Shown here piece after piece: positions 1-6,208 of a stretch of DNA of 8,172 nucleotides. The DNA is from Paracoccaceae bacterium (GTDB taxonomy: Bacteria > Pseudomonadota > Alphaproteobacteria > Rhodobacterales > Rhodobacteraceae), in NCBI GenBank assembly GCA_019090405.1, contig JAHRVZ010000425.1, positions 1-8,172 on the forward strand. Direction: 5' to 3'. The first letter of the stretch is position 1; every line of letters begins with the position of its first letter. A program made the translations under genes and the position numbers. The notes beneath the pieces are model-generated. The model saw only the letters and a program-made list of their open reading frames with translations. It was not told the DNA's origin and searched no databases.

Positions 1-441
1 GCGTTTTTGGCAGCGAAATATGCCACGCCGATGATGAAAGCGCAAAACAGTGGTGTGATGGTGGTGACATCGTCAACTGCCGGACAATACGGCTATCCAA
101 ATCGCGCGCCCTATGCGGCGGCGAAATGGGGGGTGATTGGCCTTGCCAAAACATTGGCGATGGAGCTTGGGTCGTTTGGCATTCGTGTCAACACAATCTG
201 CCCCGGAGCCGTTCAAGGCCCACGGATGGAGGGCGTTTTAAAGCGCGAAGCCGCCGCCAAAGGCATGAGCCGGGACCAGGTTTATGCCGGTTACGCAAGC
301 GGTACTTCAATGGGGCGGTTCGTCGAAGCGGCAGACATCGCTGAAATGGCAGTCTTTTTGGCCTCAGACAGCGCGCGATTGGTGTCAGGGCAGGTGATCG
401 CGGTTGACGGGCATACTGTTAATCCAGACCCCAAAATCTAA
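1..441 (+). CDS. Short-chain dehydrogenase/reductase (SDR), C-terminal part
   Basis: The frame is open from the first base, so the gene begins upstream of the window and only the last 146 residues are seen; the nucleotide-binding Rossmann start (TGxxxGxG) is missing. What remains is a classical SDR: a beta-strand ending in the SSTAG serine motif, the catalytic YAAAK motif (codons at 112-126), then IRVNTICPGAV, the segment that follows beta-6 and contacts the nicotinamide. The end, LVSGQVIAVDGH, is the usual SDR terminus (SGQ-x-hydrophobic-DGG, here DGH). Members are NAD(P)-dependent cytoplasmic oxidoreductases acting on alcohols, sugars or acyl groups. The substrate cannot be told from this half. 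The stop codon overlaps the stop of the convergent regulator gene by 4 bases (438-441). Confidence 0.93.
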   Translation, partial: AFLAAKYATPMMKAQNSGVMVVTSSTAGQYGYPNRAPYAAAKWGVIGLAKTLAMELGSFGIRVNTICPGAVQGPRMEGVLKREAAAKGMSRDQVYAGYASGTSMGRFVEAADIAEMAVFLASDSARLVSGQVIAVDGHTVNPDPKI

Positions 442-1286
442 CCAACTTTGGCCCGTAGCTCGCGCAGATGAGTTGTAAACCCGCGTGCGGTTTCGCTGGC
501 TTCGCGGATCAGCGTGTCAAAATGATCGCTAAACGCTTCAACCCGTTCACGGTCGCGAAAAGCCATATAGTGACCGCCCGTATAAAACACGCAAAGTAAG
601 GGGCCGAAAATTGTGATCGGTGCGCAGTACAGACGTCGTGCATCAAACAGATAAATCCGCAAACGTGGATAAAGCTGTTCTGACAACTCCAATAGGCGCT
701 CGATTTGTTCCAGGCGGGTTTCTTCAGGCAGGCTATGATAATAGCCAGCACCGTGAACAAAGCTGTGTATTTCAAACAAGGGCATGGCAATTTCAAAGTC
801 CGACCGGGCACTGCGCATCCAGGTCAGCCGATCCTCTGACGCGGCCATTGCCTGTTCGGCTGTACGGCCAAGGTGGGGGGAATATTCCCATTCCAGCATC
901 GCCTTGGTTTTGAACATATCGGGCAAACCGGCGGGGACGTGCCGGATTTTGTAGCCATCGGCCTCTTGGTACCAGCGAAACACGTGCTCATCGACAAGCG
1001 CGCGTGGTGCTTTGGTAAGTGACAAGGCATTTGCCACCAGATCAGCCGCGCTTTCGCTTCGGTCAGACAGTGACAACAACCAATCCGAAGAAATACCCAA
1101 CGCGGATGCACAGGCACCGACGACATGGGCATTGGGCAGGCGGGCACCTTCACCAGATAACAACTGCGAAATCGTCGAGCGATCTACGCCAATCTGACGC
1201 GCCAGCGCGCTTTGATTGGTCTGACTGTCCTGCATTGCCAACGCCAGTCGGTTGCGAAACTGCTCGGCGCGAAGGCGCTTGTCCAT
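438..1286 (-). CDS. XRE-family helix-turn-helix transcriptional regulator
   Basis: A 282-residue protein with a Cro/C1 (XRE) helix-turn-helix at about residues 11-72. The two DNA-binding helices are SALARQIG (26-33) and STISQLLSG (37-45), followed by the family's typical GISSDWLL segment. The remaining ~200 residues form a soluble, aromatic-rich C-terminal region that I do not recognise. Its general shape (a 'LLELSEQLYPRLRIYLFD' stretch, then strands around 223-242) loosely resembles the effector-type tails of other XRE regulators such as DUF5753, but I cannot assign it. It has no membrane segment. The ATG has no clear Shine-Dalgarno sequence. The gene is divergent from the desaturase gene and shares 131 bp of upstream DNA with it, so control of itself and of that gene is the natural inference. 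Confidence 0.88.
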   Translation of the reverse strand: MDKRLRAEQFRNRLALAMQDSQTNQSALARQIGVDRSTISQLLSGEGARLPNAHVVGACASALGISSDWLLSLSDRSESAADLVANALSLTKAPRALVDEHVFRWYQEADGYKIRHVPAGLPDMFKTKAMLEWEYSPHLGRTAEQAMAASEDRLTWMRSARSDFEIAMPLFEIHSFVHGAGYYHSLPEETRLEQIERLLELSEQLYPRLRIYLFDARRLYCAPITIFGPLLCVFYTGGHYMAFRDRERVEAFSDHFDTLIREASETARGFTTHLRELRAKVG

Positions 1287-1325
1287 TTGGGTGTGTCCAC
1301 TTTATGCCGCATATGTTTAATATTA

Positions 1326-1377
1326 TCACAATCGCAGATATTTGTTCACCATATGTGAAATAGTCACAACTTTGTGA
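1326..1377. promoter_or_regulatory. Candidate operator array between the XRE regulator and the desaturase
   Basis: The divergent intergenic region (1287-1417) contains five 4-base half-sites: TCAC at 1326, TCAC at 1346, GTGA at 1355, TCAC at 1364 and GTGA at 1374. The last four alternate orientation with start-to-start steps of 9, 9 and 10 bases, roughly one helical turn each. They make two inverted repeats: TTCAC-N5-GTGAA at 1345-1359 and the 6-base-arm palindrome TCACAACTTTGTGA at 1364-1377. The central pair also reads TGTGA-N5-TCACA (1354-1368). On the minus strand a GATAAT-like -10 for the regulator lies at 1322-1327. A weak TATGCT -10 for the desaturase lies at 1379-1384. The repeats are seen directly; binding by the neighbouring XRE protein is inference. 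Confidence 0.55.
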
Positions 1378-1417
1378 ATATGCTTAGTAAGGGGCACATC
1401 AACACATAGGAATACCA

Positions 1418-2338
1418 ATGTCTTCCACATCGGGCGTGGCGACAACTGATCGCGTGAAAACAACGGAATGGGTGACTTTCGTATTGATCGTAACCTGCTA
1501 CGCGCTTTGGATTGCCATTTTGTTTTGGCTGACGCCCTATGCCCCGGTTCTGGCGGTTTTGCTGGCCGGGCTGGTCGTGGCGTTTCATGCGTCGCTGGAA
1601 CACGAGGTGCTGCATGGTCATCCGTTCCGCTCAAAGGCGTTGAACGAAGCCTTGGTCTTTTTGCCGCTGAACCTGTTCATCCCTTATAACCGTTTTCGTG
1701 ATCAACATCTGGCGCATCATCTGGATTCAAACCTGACTGACCCCTATGATGACCCGGAATCCAACTATCTTGACCCCGCTGTCTGGTTGACAATGCCGCG
1801 CTGGAAACGGGCGCTGTTTCGACTGAACAACACGCTTTTTGGCCGTATGCTTGTGGGGCCATTGATCGGTCAGACACTATTCACCATTGCTGACTGGCGT
1901 GCCGCGATGCGCGGTGATCGCAGCGTTATCATTGCCTGGGCGCAGCATGTTCCCGGCGTTGCGATCGTGATCGCGTTGGTTATGGCCTCGGCTATGCCGC
2001 TATGGGCCTATGTGATTTCGGCCTACATAGGGCTTAGCATCCTGAAAATCCGCACCTTTCTGGAACATCGCGCCCATGAAAAAACCCGCGCCCGGACTGT
2101 GATCATCGAGGACCGCGGACCGCTTGCATTTATGTTTCTGAACAACAACCTGCACGTGGTGCACCACATGAACCCCAATGCCCCCTGGTACAAATTGCCA
2201 GCGCTTTATCGCGCCGGGCGGGCGCGGTATCTGGCAAGCAATGAGACCTATGTCTACCGGTCCTACGCCGAGCTGTTTCGCCGCTATTTCCTTGTTGCCA
2301 AAGACCCGGTGCCGCATCCGCTCTGGCCTAAGGACTAA
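1418..2338 (+). CDS. Fatty acid desaturase-family membrane protein
   Basis: A 306-residue integral membrane protein with the three histidine clusters that hold the di-iron centre of membrane desaturases and hydroxylases: HEVLHGH (residues 62-68), HLAHH (97-101) and HVVHH (246-250). An additional HRAH lies at 217-220. Hydrophobic segments run at about 20-60 (two helices), 80-90, 175-190 and 194-210, giving the usual family topology with the histidines on the cytoplasmic face. The expected chemistry is O2-dependent desaturation or hydroxylation of an acyl chain or similar lipid; the substrate (phospholipid acyl chain, ornithine lipid, carotenoid) cannot be fixed from sequence alone. The ATG is preceded by AGGAA at 1408-1412 with 5-base spacing. 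It is divergent from the XRE gene and lies 21 bases before the transporter gene, so the two may be cotranscribed. Confidence 0.88.
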   Translation: MSSTSGVATTDRVKTTEWVTFVLIVTCYALWIAILFWLTPYAPVLAVLLAGLVVAFHASLEHEVLHGHPFRSKALNEALVFLPLNLFIPYNRFRDQHLAHHLDSNLTDPYDDPESNYLDPAVWLTMPRWKRALFRLNNTLFGRMLVGPLIGQTLFTIADWRAAMRGDRSVIIAWAQHVPGVAIVIALVMASAMPLWAYVISAYIGLSILKIRTFLEHRAHEKTRARTVIIEDRGPLAFMFLNNNLHVVHHMNPNAPWYKLPALYRAGRARYLASNETYVYRSYAELFRRYFLVAKDPVPHPLWPKD

Positions 2339-2359
2339 ATTCACGTCATAGGGAATCAT

Positions 2360-3277
2360 ATGAGTTTATGGATCCCGATAACGCTGGCCGCAGCCATCTT
2401 TCAGACGCTGCGGTTCATGCTGCAAAAAACGCTAAGTACCGGCCAGCTAAGTACCGGCCAGCTAAGTGCCGTTGGTGCGACTTTTGCCCGATTTGCCTAT
2501 TCTGCACCGCTTATCTGGATTGGACTGGCGGCCTATCTGTCAATCTCTGGTCAAACGATCCCGGTTCCAGGCGCGGCGTTTTGGGTCTATGCGATGGTCG
2601 GTGGGCTGACGCAAATTTTGGCGACGATTTGTGTGGTGTTACTGTTCAAACAACGCAATTTCGCGGTTGGCATAACGTTTAAGAAAACCGAAGTAATCCA
2701 GACCGCGATTGTCGGCTTTATTGTGCTGGGCGAGGGCGTCAGCCTGGGCGGAGCTGCGGCCATAATGATCGGGCTGGCGGCGGTACTGGTGTTGTCCCGA
2801 ACGCCGGGCAGTACCGGGTCATGGTGGGCACAGCTGACCAATCGCGCCACCGCTTTGGGGCTTGGATCCGGGGTGCTGTTTGCCTTTTCTGCGGTGGGGT
2901 ATCGTGGGGCTACTTTGCAGTTTGACGATATGGAACCGGCGCTGCGGGCTGCGATTACTTTGGGGTTTGTCGTGACGTATCAGGCGCTGATTATGGCGAT
3001 TTGGCTGATGTGGAAGGACCGCGCCGAATTGCTGGCCGTCTGGCAAACTCGCCGTGTAGCGATGTTTGTCGGACTGACCAGCATGGGTGGTTCGTTTTGT
3101 TGGTTCTTTGCCTTTGCCTTGCAGAACGCAGCCTATGTCAAAGCGCTGGGGCAGGTAGAACTGATTTTCAGCCTGATGGCATCTGTGCTGTTTTTCCGCG
3201 AAAAAATCAGCAAGCGCGAGATGATCGGAATGGGATTGTTGGGTTTGTCGATCGTAACGCTTGTGCTGACAATCTAG
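2360..3277 (+). CDS. EamA/DMT-superfamily transporter
   Basis: A 305-residue, ten-helix inner-membrane protein made of two EamA repeats. Helices lie at about 3-20, 40-60, 73-95, 103-123, 127-146, 165-184, 195-217, 234-254, 260-280 and 287-304. Family features are visible: the FKKTEVIQTAIVGFIVLGE segment ending repeat 1 and its counterpart KALGQVELIFSLMASVLFF in repeat 2, each followed by a charged turn before the last helix. Members export or import amino acids, nucleosides or related metabolites; the substrate is unknown here. The ATG follows AGGGA (2350-2354). The stop lies 2 bases from the end of the convergent NUDIX gene, leaving no room for a dedicated terminator. Residues 25-34 are a duplicated LSTGQ pentapeptide (see the repeat entry). 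Confidence 0.9.
   Translation: MSLWIPITLAAAIFQTLRFMLQKTLSTGQLSTGQLSAVGATFARFAYSAPLIWIGLAAYLSISGQTIPVPGAAFWVYAMVGGLTQILATICVVLLFKQRNFAVGITFKKTEVIQTAIVGFIVLGEGVSLGGAAAIMIGLAAVLVLSRTPGSTGSWWAQLTNRATALGLGSGVLFAFSAVGYRGATLQFDDMEPALRAAITLGFVVTYQALIMAIWLMWKDRAELLAVWQTRRVAMFVGLTSMGGSFCWFFAFALQNAAYVKALGQVELIFSLMASVLFFREKISKREMIGMGLLGLSIVTLVLTI
2432..2471 (+). repeat. In-frame 15-bp tandem duplication in the transporter gene
   Basis: CTAAGTACCGGCCAG occurs twice, back to back and identical (2432-2446 and 2447-2461), followed by a partial third copy CTAAGTGCCG (2462-2471) with one mismatch. The unit is five codons, giving LSTGQ-LSTGQ-LSAVG in the loop between the first and second membrane helices. Perfect identity between the full copies suggests a recent slippage or duplication that keeps the reading frame. 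Confidence 0.9.
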
Positions 3278-3279
3278 GT

Positions 3280-3978
3280 TTATCCACCAGGCATCGGCTC
3301 GCCGCGCAGGCGTATAACATGGCTGGCCTCGTCGTTATTGCGAAAATAGGGCACGCTTTGTGGTGGCGTAGGGTCGGTCAGGCGACCGCCTATTTCGGCC
3401 AGAACAATCTCGGTTATGAATGGCAGATCAAAATTTCGCGCATCGGATAACTGTACCCATTGCAAATGCGAAAGCTCGTCCGAGGCGTGGGTGAAATCAT
3501 CCAGATCGCCCTGAATTTCGCCAGCATCCACAAGAAAGAACCGTGCATCAAACCGGCGCGGGCGGCCCGGTGGGGTCAATGCACGAAACACAAATTGCAT
3601 TGCGTGAGCTGTTGGCACGTGGCCAGTTTGCGCATAGGTTTGCCAGTCTTGGGGGATATCACCGCTCCATTCGTCCGGGCGACCCAGGACCAGCCCGGTT
3701 TCCTCCCATAATTCGCGGATGGCGGCGACTGCGAGAGCATGCTGAAGATCGGGCGCTGAATCTTCGGCCAGTCGAGCATGACAAATATCCGGCAAATGCG
3801 AAGCCAGCGCAACAGCGCCATCATCTGGATCAACTGCACCGCCGGGAAAGACAAATTTGTTTGGCATGAACGCGGCTTTGGCGCCGCGCTGCCCCATCAG
3901 GATCGAAGGATTGTCATGTCGGTTGCGCAGCACAATCACTGTGGCTGCATTGCGAACTGCGGATTTGTCGATGGTCAT
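3280..3978 (-). CDS. NUDIX hydrolase (NUDT19-like, with insertion in the Nudix box)
   Basis: A 232-residue soluble protein. The entry to the Nudix fold reads FMPNKFVFPGG (residues 37-47), and the catalytic helix is RELWEETGL (88-96), matching REUxEExGU with the metal-binding glutamates E92 and E93. The usual 14-residue step from the second glycine of FPGG to the arginine is 41 here, so about 27 residues are inserted inside the Nudix box. This split box, together with the FMP-FVFPGG lead-in, resembles the NUDT19-type branch, some of which hydrolyse CoA derivatives. The family cleaves nucleoside diphosphates linked to another group, using Mg2+ or Mn2+; the substrate here is not determined. It lies 39 bases after DUF983 on the same strand, suggesting cotranscription. 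No strong Shine-Dalgarno precedes the ATG. Confidence 0.9.
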   Translation of the reverse strand: MTIDKSAVRNAATVIVLRNRHDNPSILMGQRGAKAAFMPNKFVFPGGAVDPDDGAVALASHLPDICHARLAEDSAPDLQHALAVAAIRELWEETGLVLGRPDEWSGDIPQDWQTYAQTGHVPTAHAMQFVFRALTPPGRPRRFDARFFLVDAGEIQGDLDDFTHASDELSHLQWVQLSDARNFDLPFITEIVLAEIGGRLTDPTPPQSVPYFRNNDEASHVIRLRGEPMPGG

Positions 3979-4017
3979 ATTGTTATGCTCATGTTTTTAT
4001 ACCCAATTTTCCGGCGA

Positions 4018-4434
4018 TTAGGGTTTTTGCCTGAACCCATGCATATAGCGGGCCCACTGGAACCCGATCATCGCCCCTTTTAGTCTTGGCAGAAGGTATA
4101 GCGACAAGCTCACGCAGCCAATAGCAAAAACAGCAAACAAGGTGAAAGGCTCGGGACGAAAGCGCACAAACACGAAAAGCAACAGGGGTGCCAGAATATG
4201 TCCGACAATCAGGATGGTCAGATAGGCGGGACCATCATCGGCACGGTGGTGATACAGTTCTTCGTGGCAGGACGGGCAGGAGTCATGAATTTTCAGATAG
4301 CCATAAAGCAAAGGACCGCTGCCGCAACATGGGCATTTTCTCTGCCAGCCGCGGATCAATGCGGGGCGGGTTTGTCTTTCGTCAGGTGAAACTTCGGCAG
4401 GCAAAACCGTGCCTGTGTTGGACTGGTCAGTCAT
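4018..4434 (-). CDS. DUF983 family membrane protein
   Basis: A 138-residue protein with a cytoplasmic four-cysteine zinc-ribbon-like module, CPCCGSG (cysteines 34, 36, 37) and CPSC (53 and 56), followed by two membrane helices at about 71-91 and 96-117. This layout and the YHHRADDGPAY segment linking the ribbon to the first helix are characteristic of the DUF983 family, whose function is not established. The start is well supported: AAGGAG (minus strand, 4440-4445) lies 5 bases before the ATG. It is the first gene of a likely two-gene unit with the NUDIX hydrolase downstream, and it is divergent from the EF-hand/sigma cluster. Confidence 0.88.
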   Translation of the reverse strand: MTDQSNTGTVLPAEVSPDERQTRPALIRGWQRKCPCCGSGPLLYGYLKIHDSCPSCHEELYHHRADDGPAYLTILIVGHILAPLLLFVFVRFRPEPFTLFAVFAIGCVSLSLYLLPRLKGAMIGFQWARYMHGFRQKP

Positions 4435-4488
4435 GGCGGCTCCTTCAACTTGCTATATTGTGGCGAAGCAGGTCAGGGAAAAGGGTGC

Positions 4489-4517
4489 AGAATGTCTCAG
4501 CGGCGCGTTATTGTCAA
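4489..4517 (-). promoter_or_regulatory. Candidate sigma-70-type promoter for DUF983-NUDIX
   Basis: Read on the minus strand, a perfect TTGACA lies at 4517-4512. A 17-base spacer leads to CATTCT at 4494-4489, which matches TATAAT at only 3 of 6 positions. It sits about 55-80 bases upstream of the DUF983 start. The -35 is strong and the -10 weak, as is common in alphaproteobacteria, so the call is tentative. Confidence 0.35.
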
Positions 4518-4557
4518 AAAAGTCGGCGGAATGCACATTTTTGTAAAATATTTCGAC

Positions 4558-4579
4558 GGAACCAACCGCGCGCTGCGTT
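4558..4579 (+). promoter_or_regulatory. Possible ECF-type promoter upstream of the EF-hand/sigma operon
   Basis: GGAACC at 4558-4563 matches the -35 preferred by many ECF sigma factors, and it lies upstream of an operon that encodes one. CGTT at 4576-4579 looks like an ECF -10, but it is only 13 bases from GGAAC instead of the usual 15-17. The true -10 may therefore be another sequence further on (about 4580-4590). Autoregulation by the operon's own sigma factor is an inference from this motif and the position. The rest of the 4435-4631 gap shows only AT-rich DNA around 4540-4553. Confidence 0.3.
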
Positions 4580-4631
4580 TAGTTTGTATGGTTGATGGCA
4601 AAGGGCCGTCACAATGACAAGGAACGCTAAG

Positions 4632-5120
4632 ATGAAAAGCACAAGATTTATTGCAGGTATTGTTGTTGTCGCAACATCCGTGGTGGCTGTCGGAGCCTAC
4701 GCCCAAAGCGAAGCCAAGGCGCAAGGACATGGTGCAGGATCAGGTATGCACGGCAAGAAGATGTCATTTGAGGTGCTGGATACCGATGGCAACGGCGAAA
4801 TCACGCTTGAAGAATTGCAGAGCCGCAGCAAAGACCGTTTTATCGAGATTGATACCAATCAGGACGGAATGCTTAGCGCCGAAGAACTTGAGGCACATGC
4901 CCAGAAACAGACTTCAGAACGCGTTGCAATGATGATCGAGCGCCACGATACCGACGGCGACAGCCTGCTGACGATCGAAGAGATGCCAGGTGCGGGGCGC
5001 GGCGAAGCGATGTTTGCACGGATCGATCCGAACGGTGACGGGATCATTACGCAAGAAGAATTTGAACAAGCCAAAAGTCAACGAAAAGGGCATGGTAAGA
5101 AGCACAACAAAGACAACTAA
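4632..5120 (+). CDS. Exported EF-hand (calcium-binding type) protein
   Basis: A 162-residue protein with an N-terminal signal peptide: MKSTR, a hydrophobic core at 6-21, and a likely cleavage after AYA at 24. The mature part is periplasmic and carries four EF-hand loops of 12 residues, DTDGNGEITLEE (50-61), DTNQDGMLSAEE (74-85), DTDGDSLLTIEE (106-117) and DPNGDGIITQEE (132-143), so two pairs of hands. All keep acidic or Asn ligands at positions 1, 3 and 5 and Glu at 12; the third has Ser in place of Gly at position 6. The tail is basic and His-rich (GHGKKHNK). I prefer the ATG at 4632 because AAGGAA lies 7 bases before it, but an in-frame ATG at 4614, with AAGGG 8 bases upstream, would add six residues. 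It is followed after 18 bases by the ECF sigma gene, so it likely belongs to that regulon. Calcium binding is expected from the family, not shown. Confidence 0.9.
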   Translation: MKSTRFIAGIVVVATSVVAVGAYAQSEAKAQGHGAGSGMHGKKMSFEVLDTDGNGEITLEELQSRSKDRFIEIDTNQDGMLSAEELEAHAQKQTSERVAMMIERHDTDGDSLLTIEEMPGAGRGEAMFARIDPNGDGIITQEEFEQAKSQRKGHGKKHNKDN

Positions 5121-5138
5121 GGATCGGCAGGCGCTGCT

Positions 5139-5759
5139 TTGAATTCTGACCCAAGCCTGAGTCGCGCAAGCGCACTGTCAGCAGATCCCAATGCTGCGCC
5201 GTCTGATGACGCCCTTTTGGTGCTTTTTGCCAATGGGGACAAACAGGCGGCGCAGGACTTAACAGAACGGCTGGTGCCGCGTGTTTTTAGCGTCGCGCTG
5301 CGTGTTCTGGGGGACCGGTCCGAGGCCGAAGATGTTGCTCAGGATGCAATGATGCGGCTGTGGCGAATGGCACCGGAATGGCAACCGGGCAAGGCAAAAG
5401 TCAGCACCTGGCTATATCGTGTCACGATGAACCTGTGTCTGGATATCAAGCGACGCCAGCGCGCCAGGACCGTACCTTTAGACAAAGTGCCCGAACTGGC
5501 GGACGAGGCACTCAATGCAATGGACCATTTGCAGCACAAGGCGCGCGCTGATGCACTGCAACAGGCGCTGATGACGCTGCCCGATCGACAACGCCAGGCG
5601 GTGGTTCTGCGCCATATCGAGGACATCTCGAATCCCGAGATCGCCGAGATCATGGACATTAGCACCGAAGCGGTCGAGAGCCTGACCGCAAGAGGAAAAC
5701 GCGCATTATCGTCCGCTCTGGTAGGGCGGCGCAAAGAACTGGGGTATAACAATGACTGA
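5139..5759 (+). CDS. ECF-family RNA polymerase sigma factor
   Basis: A 206-residue sigma-70 family protein of the extracytoplasmic function type: only regions 2 and 4 are present. Sigma-2 spans about 41-108, with AEDVAQDAMMRLW (63-75) and VSTWLYRVTMNLCLDIKRR (88-106), the core-binding and -10-recognising segment. Sigma-4 spans about 138-192, with LPDRQRQAVVLRH (147-159) and the helix-turn-helix ISNPEIAEIMDISTEAVESL (163-182), which reads the -35. The start is TTG at 5139; the frame is blocked upstream by the TAA that ends the EF-hand gene, and no ATG lies near, so TTG is the only reasonable start. A weak AGG lies at 5129-5131. The gene overlaps the next by 8 bases, which implies translational coupling with a partner, as usual for sigma/anti-sigma pairs. 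Confidence 0.93.
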   Translation: MNSDPSLSRASALSADPNAAPSDDALLVLFANGDKQAAQDLTERLVPRVFSVALRVLGDRSEAEDVAQDAMMRLWRMAPEWQPGKAKVSTWLYRVTMNLCLDIKRRQRARTVPLDKVPELADEALNAMDHLQHKARADALQQALMTLPDRQRQAVVLRHIEDISNPEIAEIMDISTEAVESLTARGKRALSSALVGRRKELGYNND

Positions 5760-6129
5760 TTTTGACAAAGATATCCGGGACGACCTGGAAACCTTTTTCA
5801 CAGCGGCAAAACGTGAATCAGATGATCTTTCTGCCGGTTTAACGGCGCAAATTTTGCACGATGCCGAGCGGGTTCAAGAAGGGTTCATAATTGGCTTGCC
5901 TGACCGACCGGCTGCTCAGGGGGTATTTCTTGGCCTGCGTGACCTTTTGGGCGGATGGCCTGCCATGGCCGGGTTGATGACGGCCTGCACTGCCGGAGTC
6001 TGGCTGGGATTTACCTCACCTGATGGTTTTATCATTTCAAGCCAACTCACGGAAAACATTGACATACTTGATGGCGCTGGCCTGGGCGCTGATTGGAACG
6101 ACTACACCGAAAGTTCGATTGCAGAATGA
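5752..6129 (+). CDS. Small single-helix membrane protein, candidate anti-sigma factor
   Basis: A 125-residue protein of no family I recognise. The N-terminal ~65 residues are charged and helical in character (DKDIRDDLETFFTAAKRESD at 5-24). One membrane helix follows at about 69-88 (WPAMAGLMTACTAGVWLGF), and then a short acidic tail of ~37 residues. This is the layout of membrane anti-sigma factors: a cytoplasmic sigma-binding part, one helix and a short periplasmic part. It lacks the HxxxCxxC motif of zinc anti-sigma factors. The ATG lies inside the end of the sigma gene (8-base overlap, 5752-5759), which supports stoichiometric production with the sigma factor. The anti-sigma role is inferred from position and topology only. 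Confidence 0.75.
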   Translation: MTDFDKDIRDDLETFFTAAKRESDDLSAGLTAQILHDAERVQEGFIIGLPDRPAAQGVFLGLRDLLGGWPAMAGLMTACTAGVWLGFTSPDGFIISSQLTENIDILDGAGLGADWNDYTESSIAE

Positions 6130-6208
6130 AACAATTACCGCAACAAACAGTTAAGACTGCGCTGACAAACCCGACCCCGCGCCCGAACTTCCCTCAAAGG
6201 AGAGCGAT

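Noticed and set aside
1354..1368. TGTGA-N5-TCACA resembling a CRP/FNR-family site
   Set aside because: The CRP consensus has a 6-base spacer (TGTGA-N6-TCACA); here it is 5. The half-sites fit better as part of the alternating array, so I do not call a CRP site.
1326..1634. Minus-strand open frame of 102 codons covering the desaturase start and promoter
   Set aside because: Its Pro/Arg/Lys-rich translation matches nothing I know, and it is opposite the first histidine cluster of the desaturase.
3543..3869. Plus-strand open frame of 108 codons opposite the NUDIX gene
   Set aside because: It is antisense to a gene with a clear Nudix motif; the His/Arg-rich translation shows no domain.
3973..3992. 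Five-codon minus-strand ATG frame whose TGA overlaps the NUDIX start
   Set aside because: It could be a leader peptide, but it is so short that chance is the simplest explanation, and it has no ribosome site.
4558..4579. GGAAC...CGTT as an EcfG (general stress) promoter
   Set aside because: The spacer is 13 bases rather than 16-17, so the pair does not fit EcfG; only the -35-like GGAACC is kept, as a tentative ECF element.
4188..4595. Plus-strand open frame of 135 codons opposite DUF983
   Set aside because: It overlaps the well-supported DUF983 gene on the other strand, and its translation has no recognisable domain.
5339..5752. Long antisense open frame (137 codons) across the sigma gene
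   Set aside because: It lies opposite a well-supported sigma factor, and its translation is Ser/Arg-rich low-complexity sequence typical of the reverse strand of a GC-biased gene.
6130..6208. 79-base gap between the candidate anti-sigma and sensor genes
   Set aside because: I looked for a promoter, hairpin or small gene and found only the sensor's ribosome binding site.
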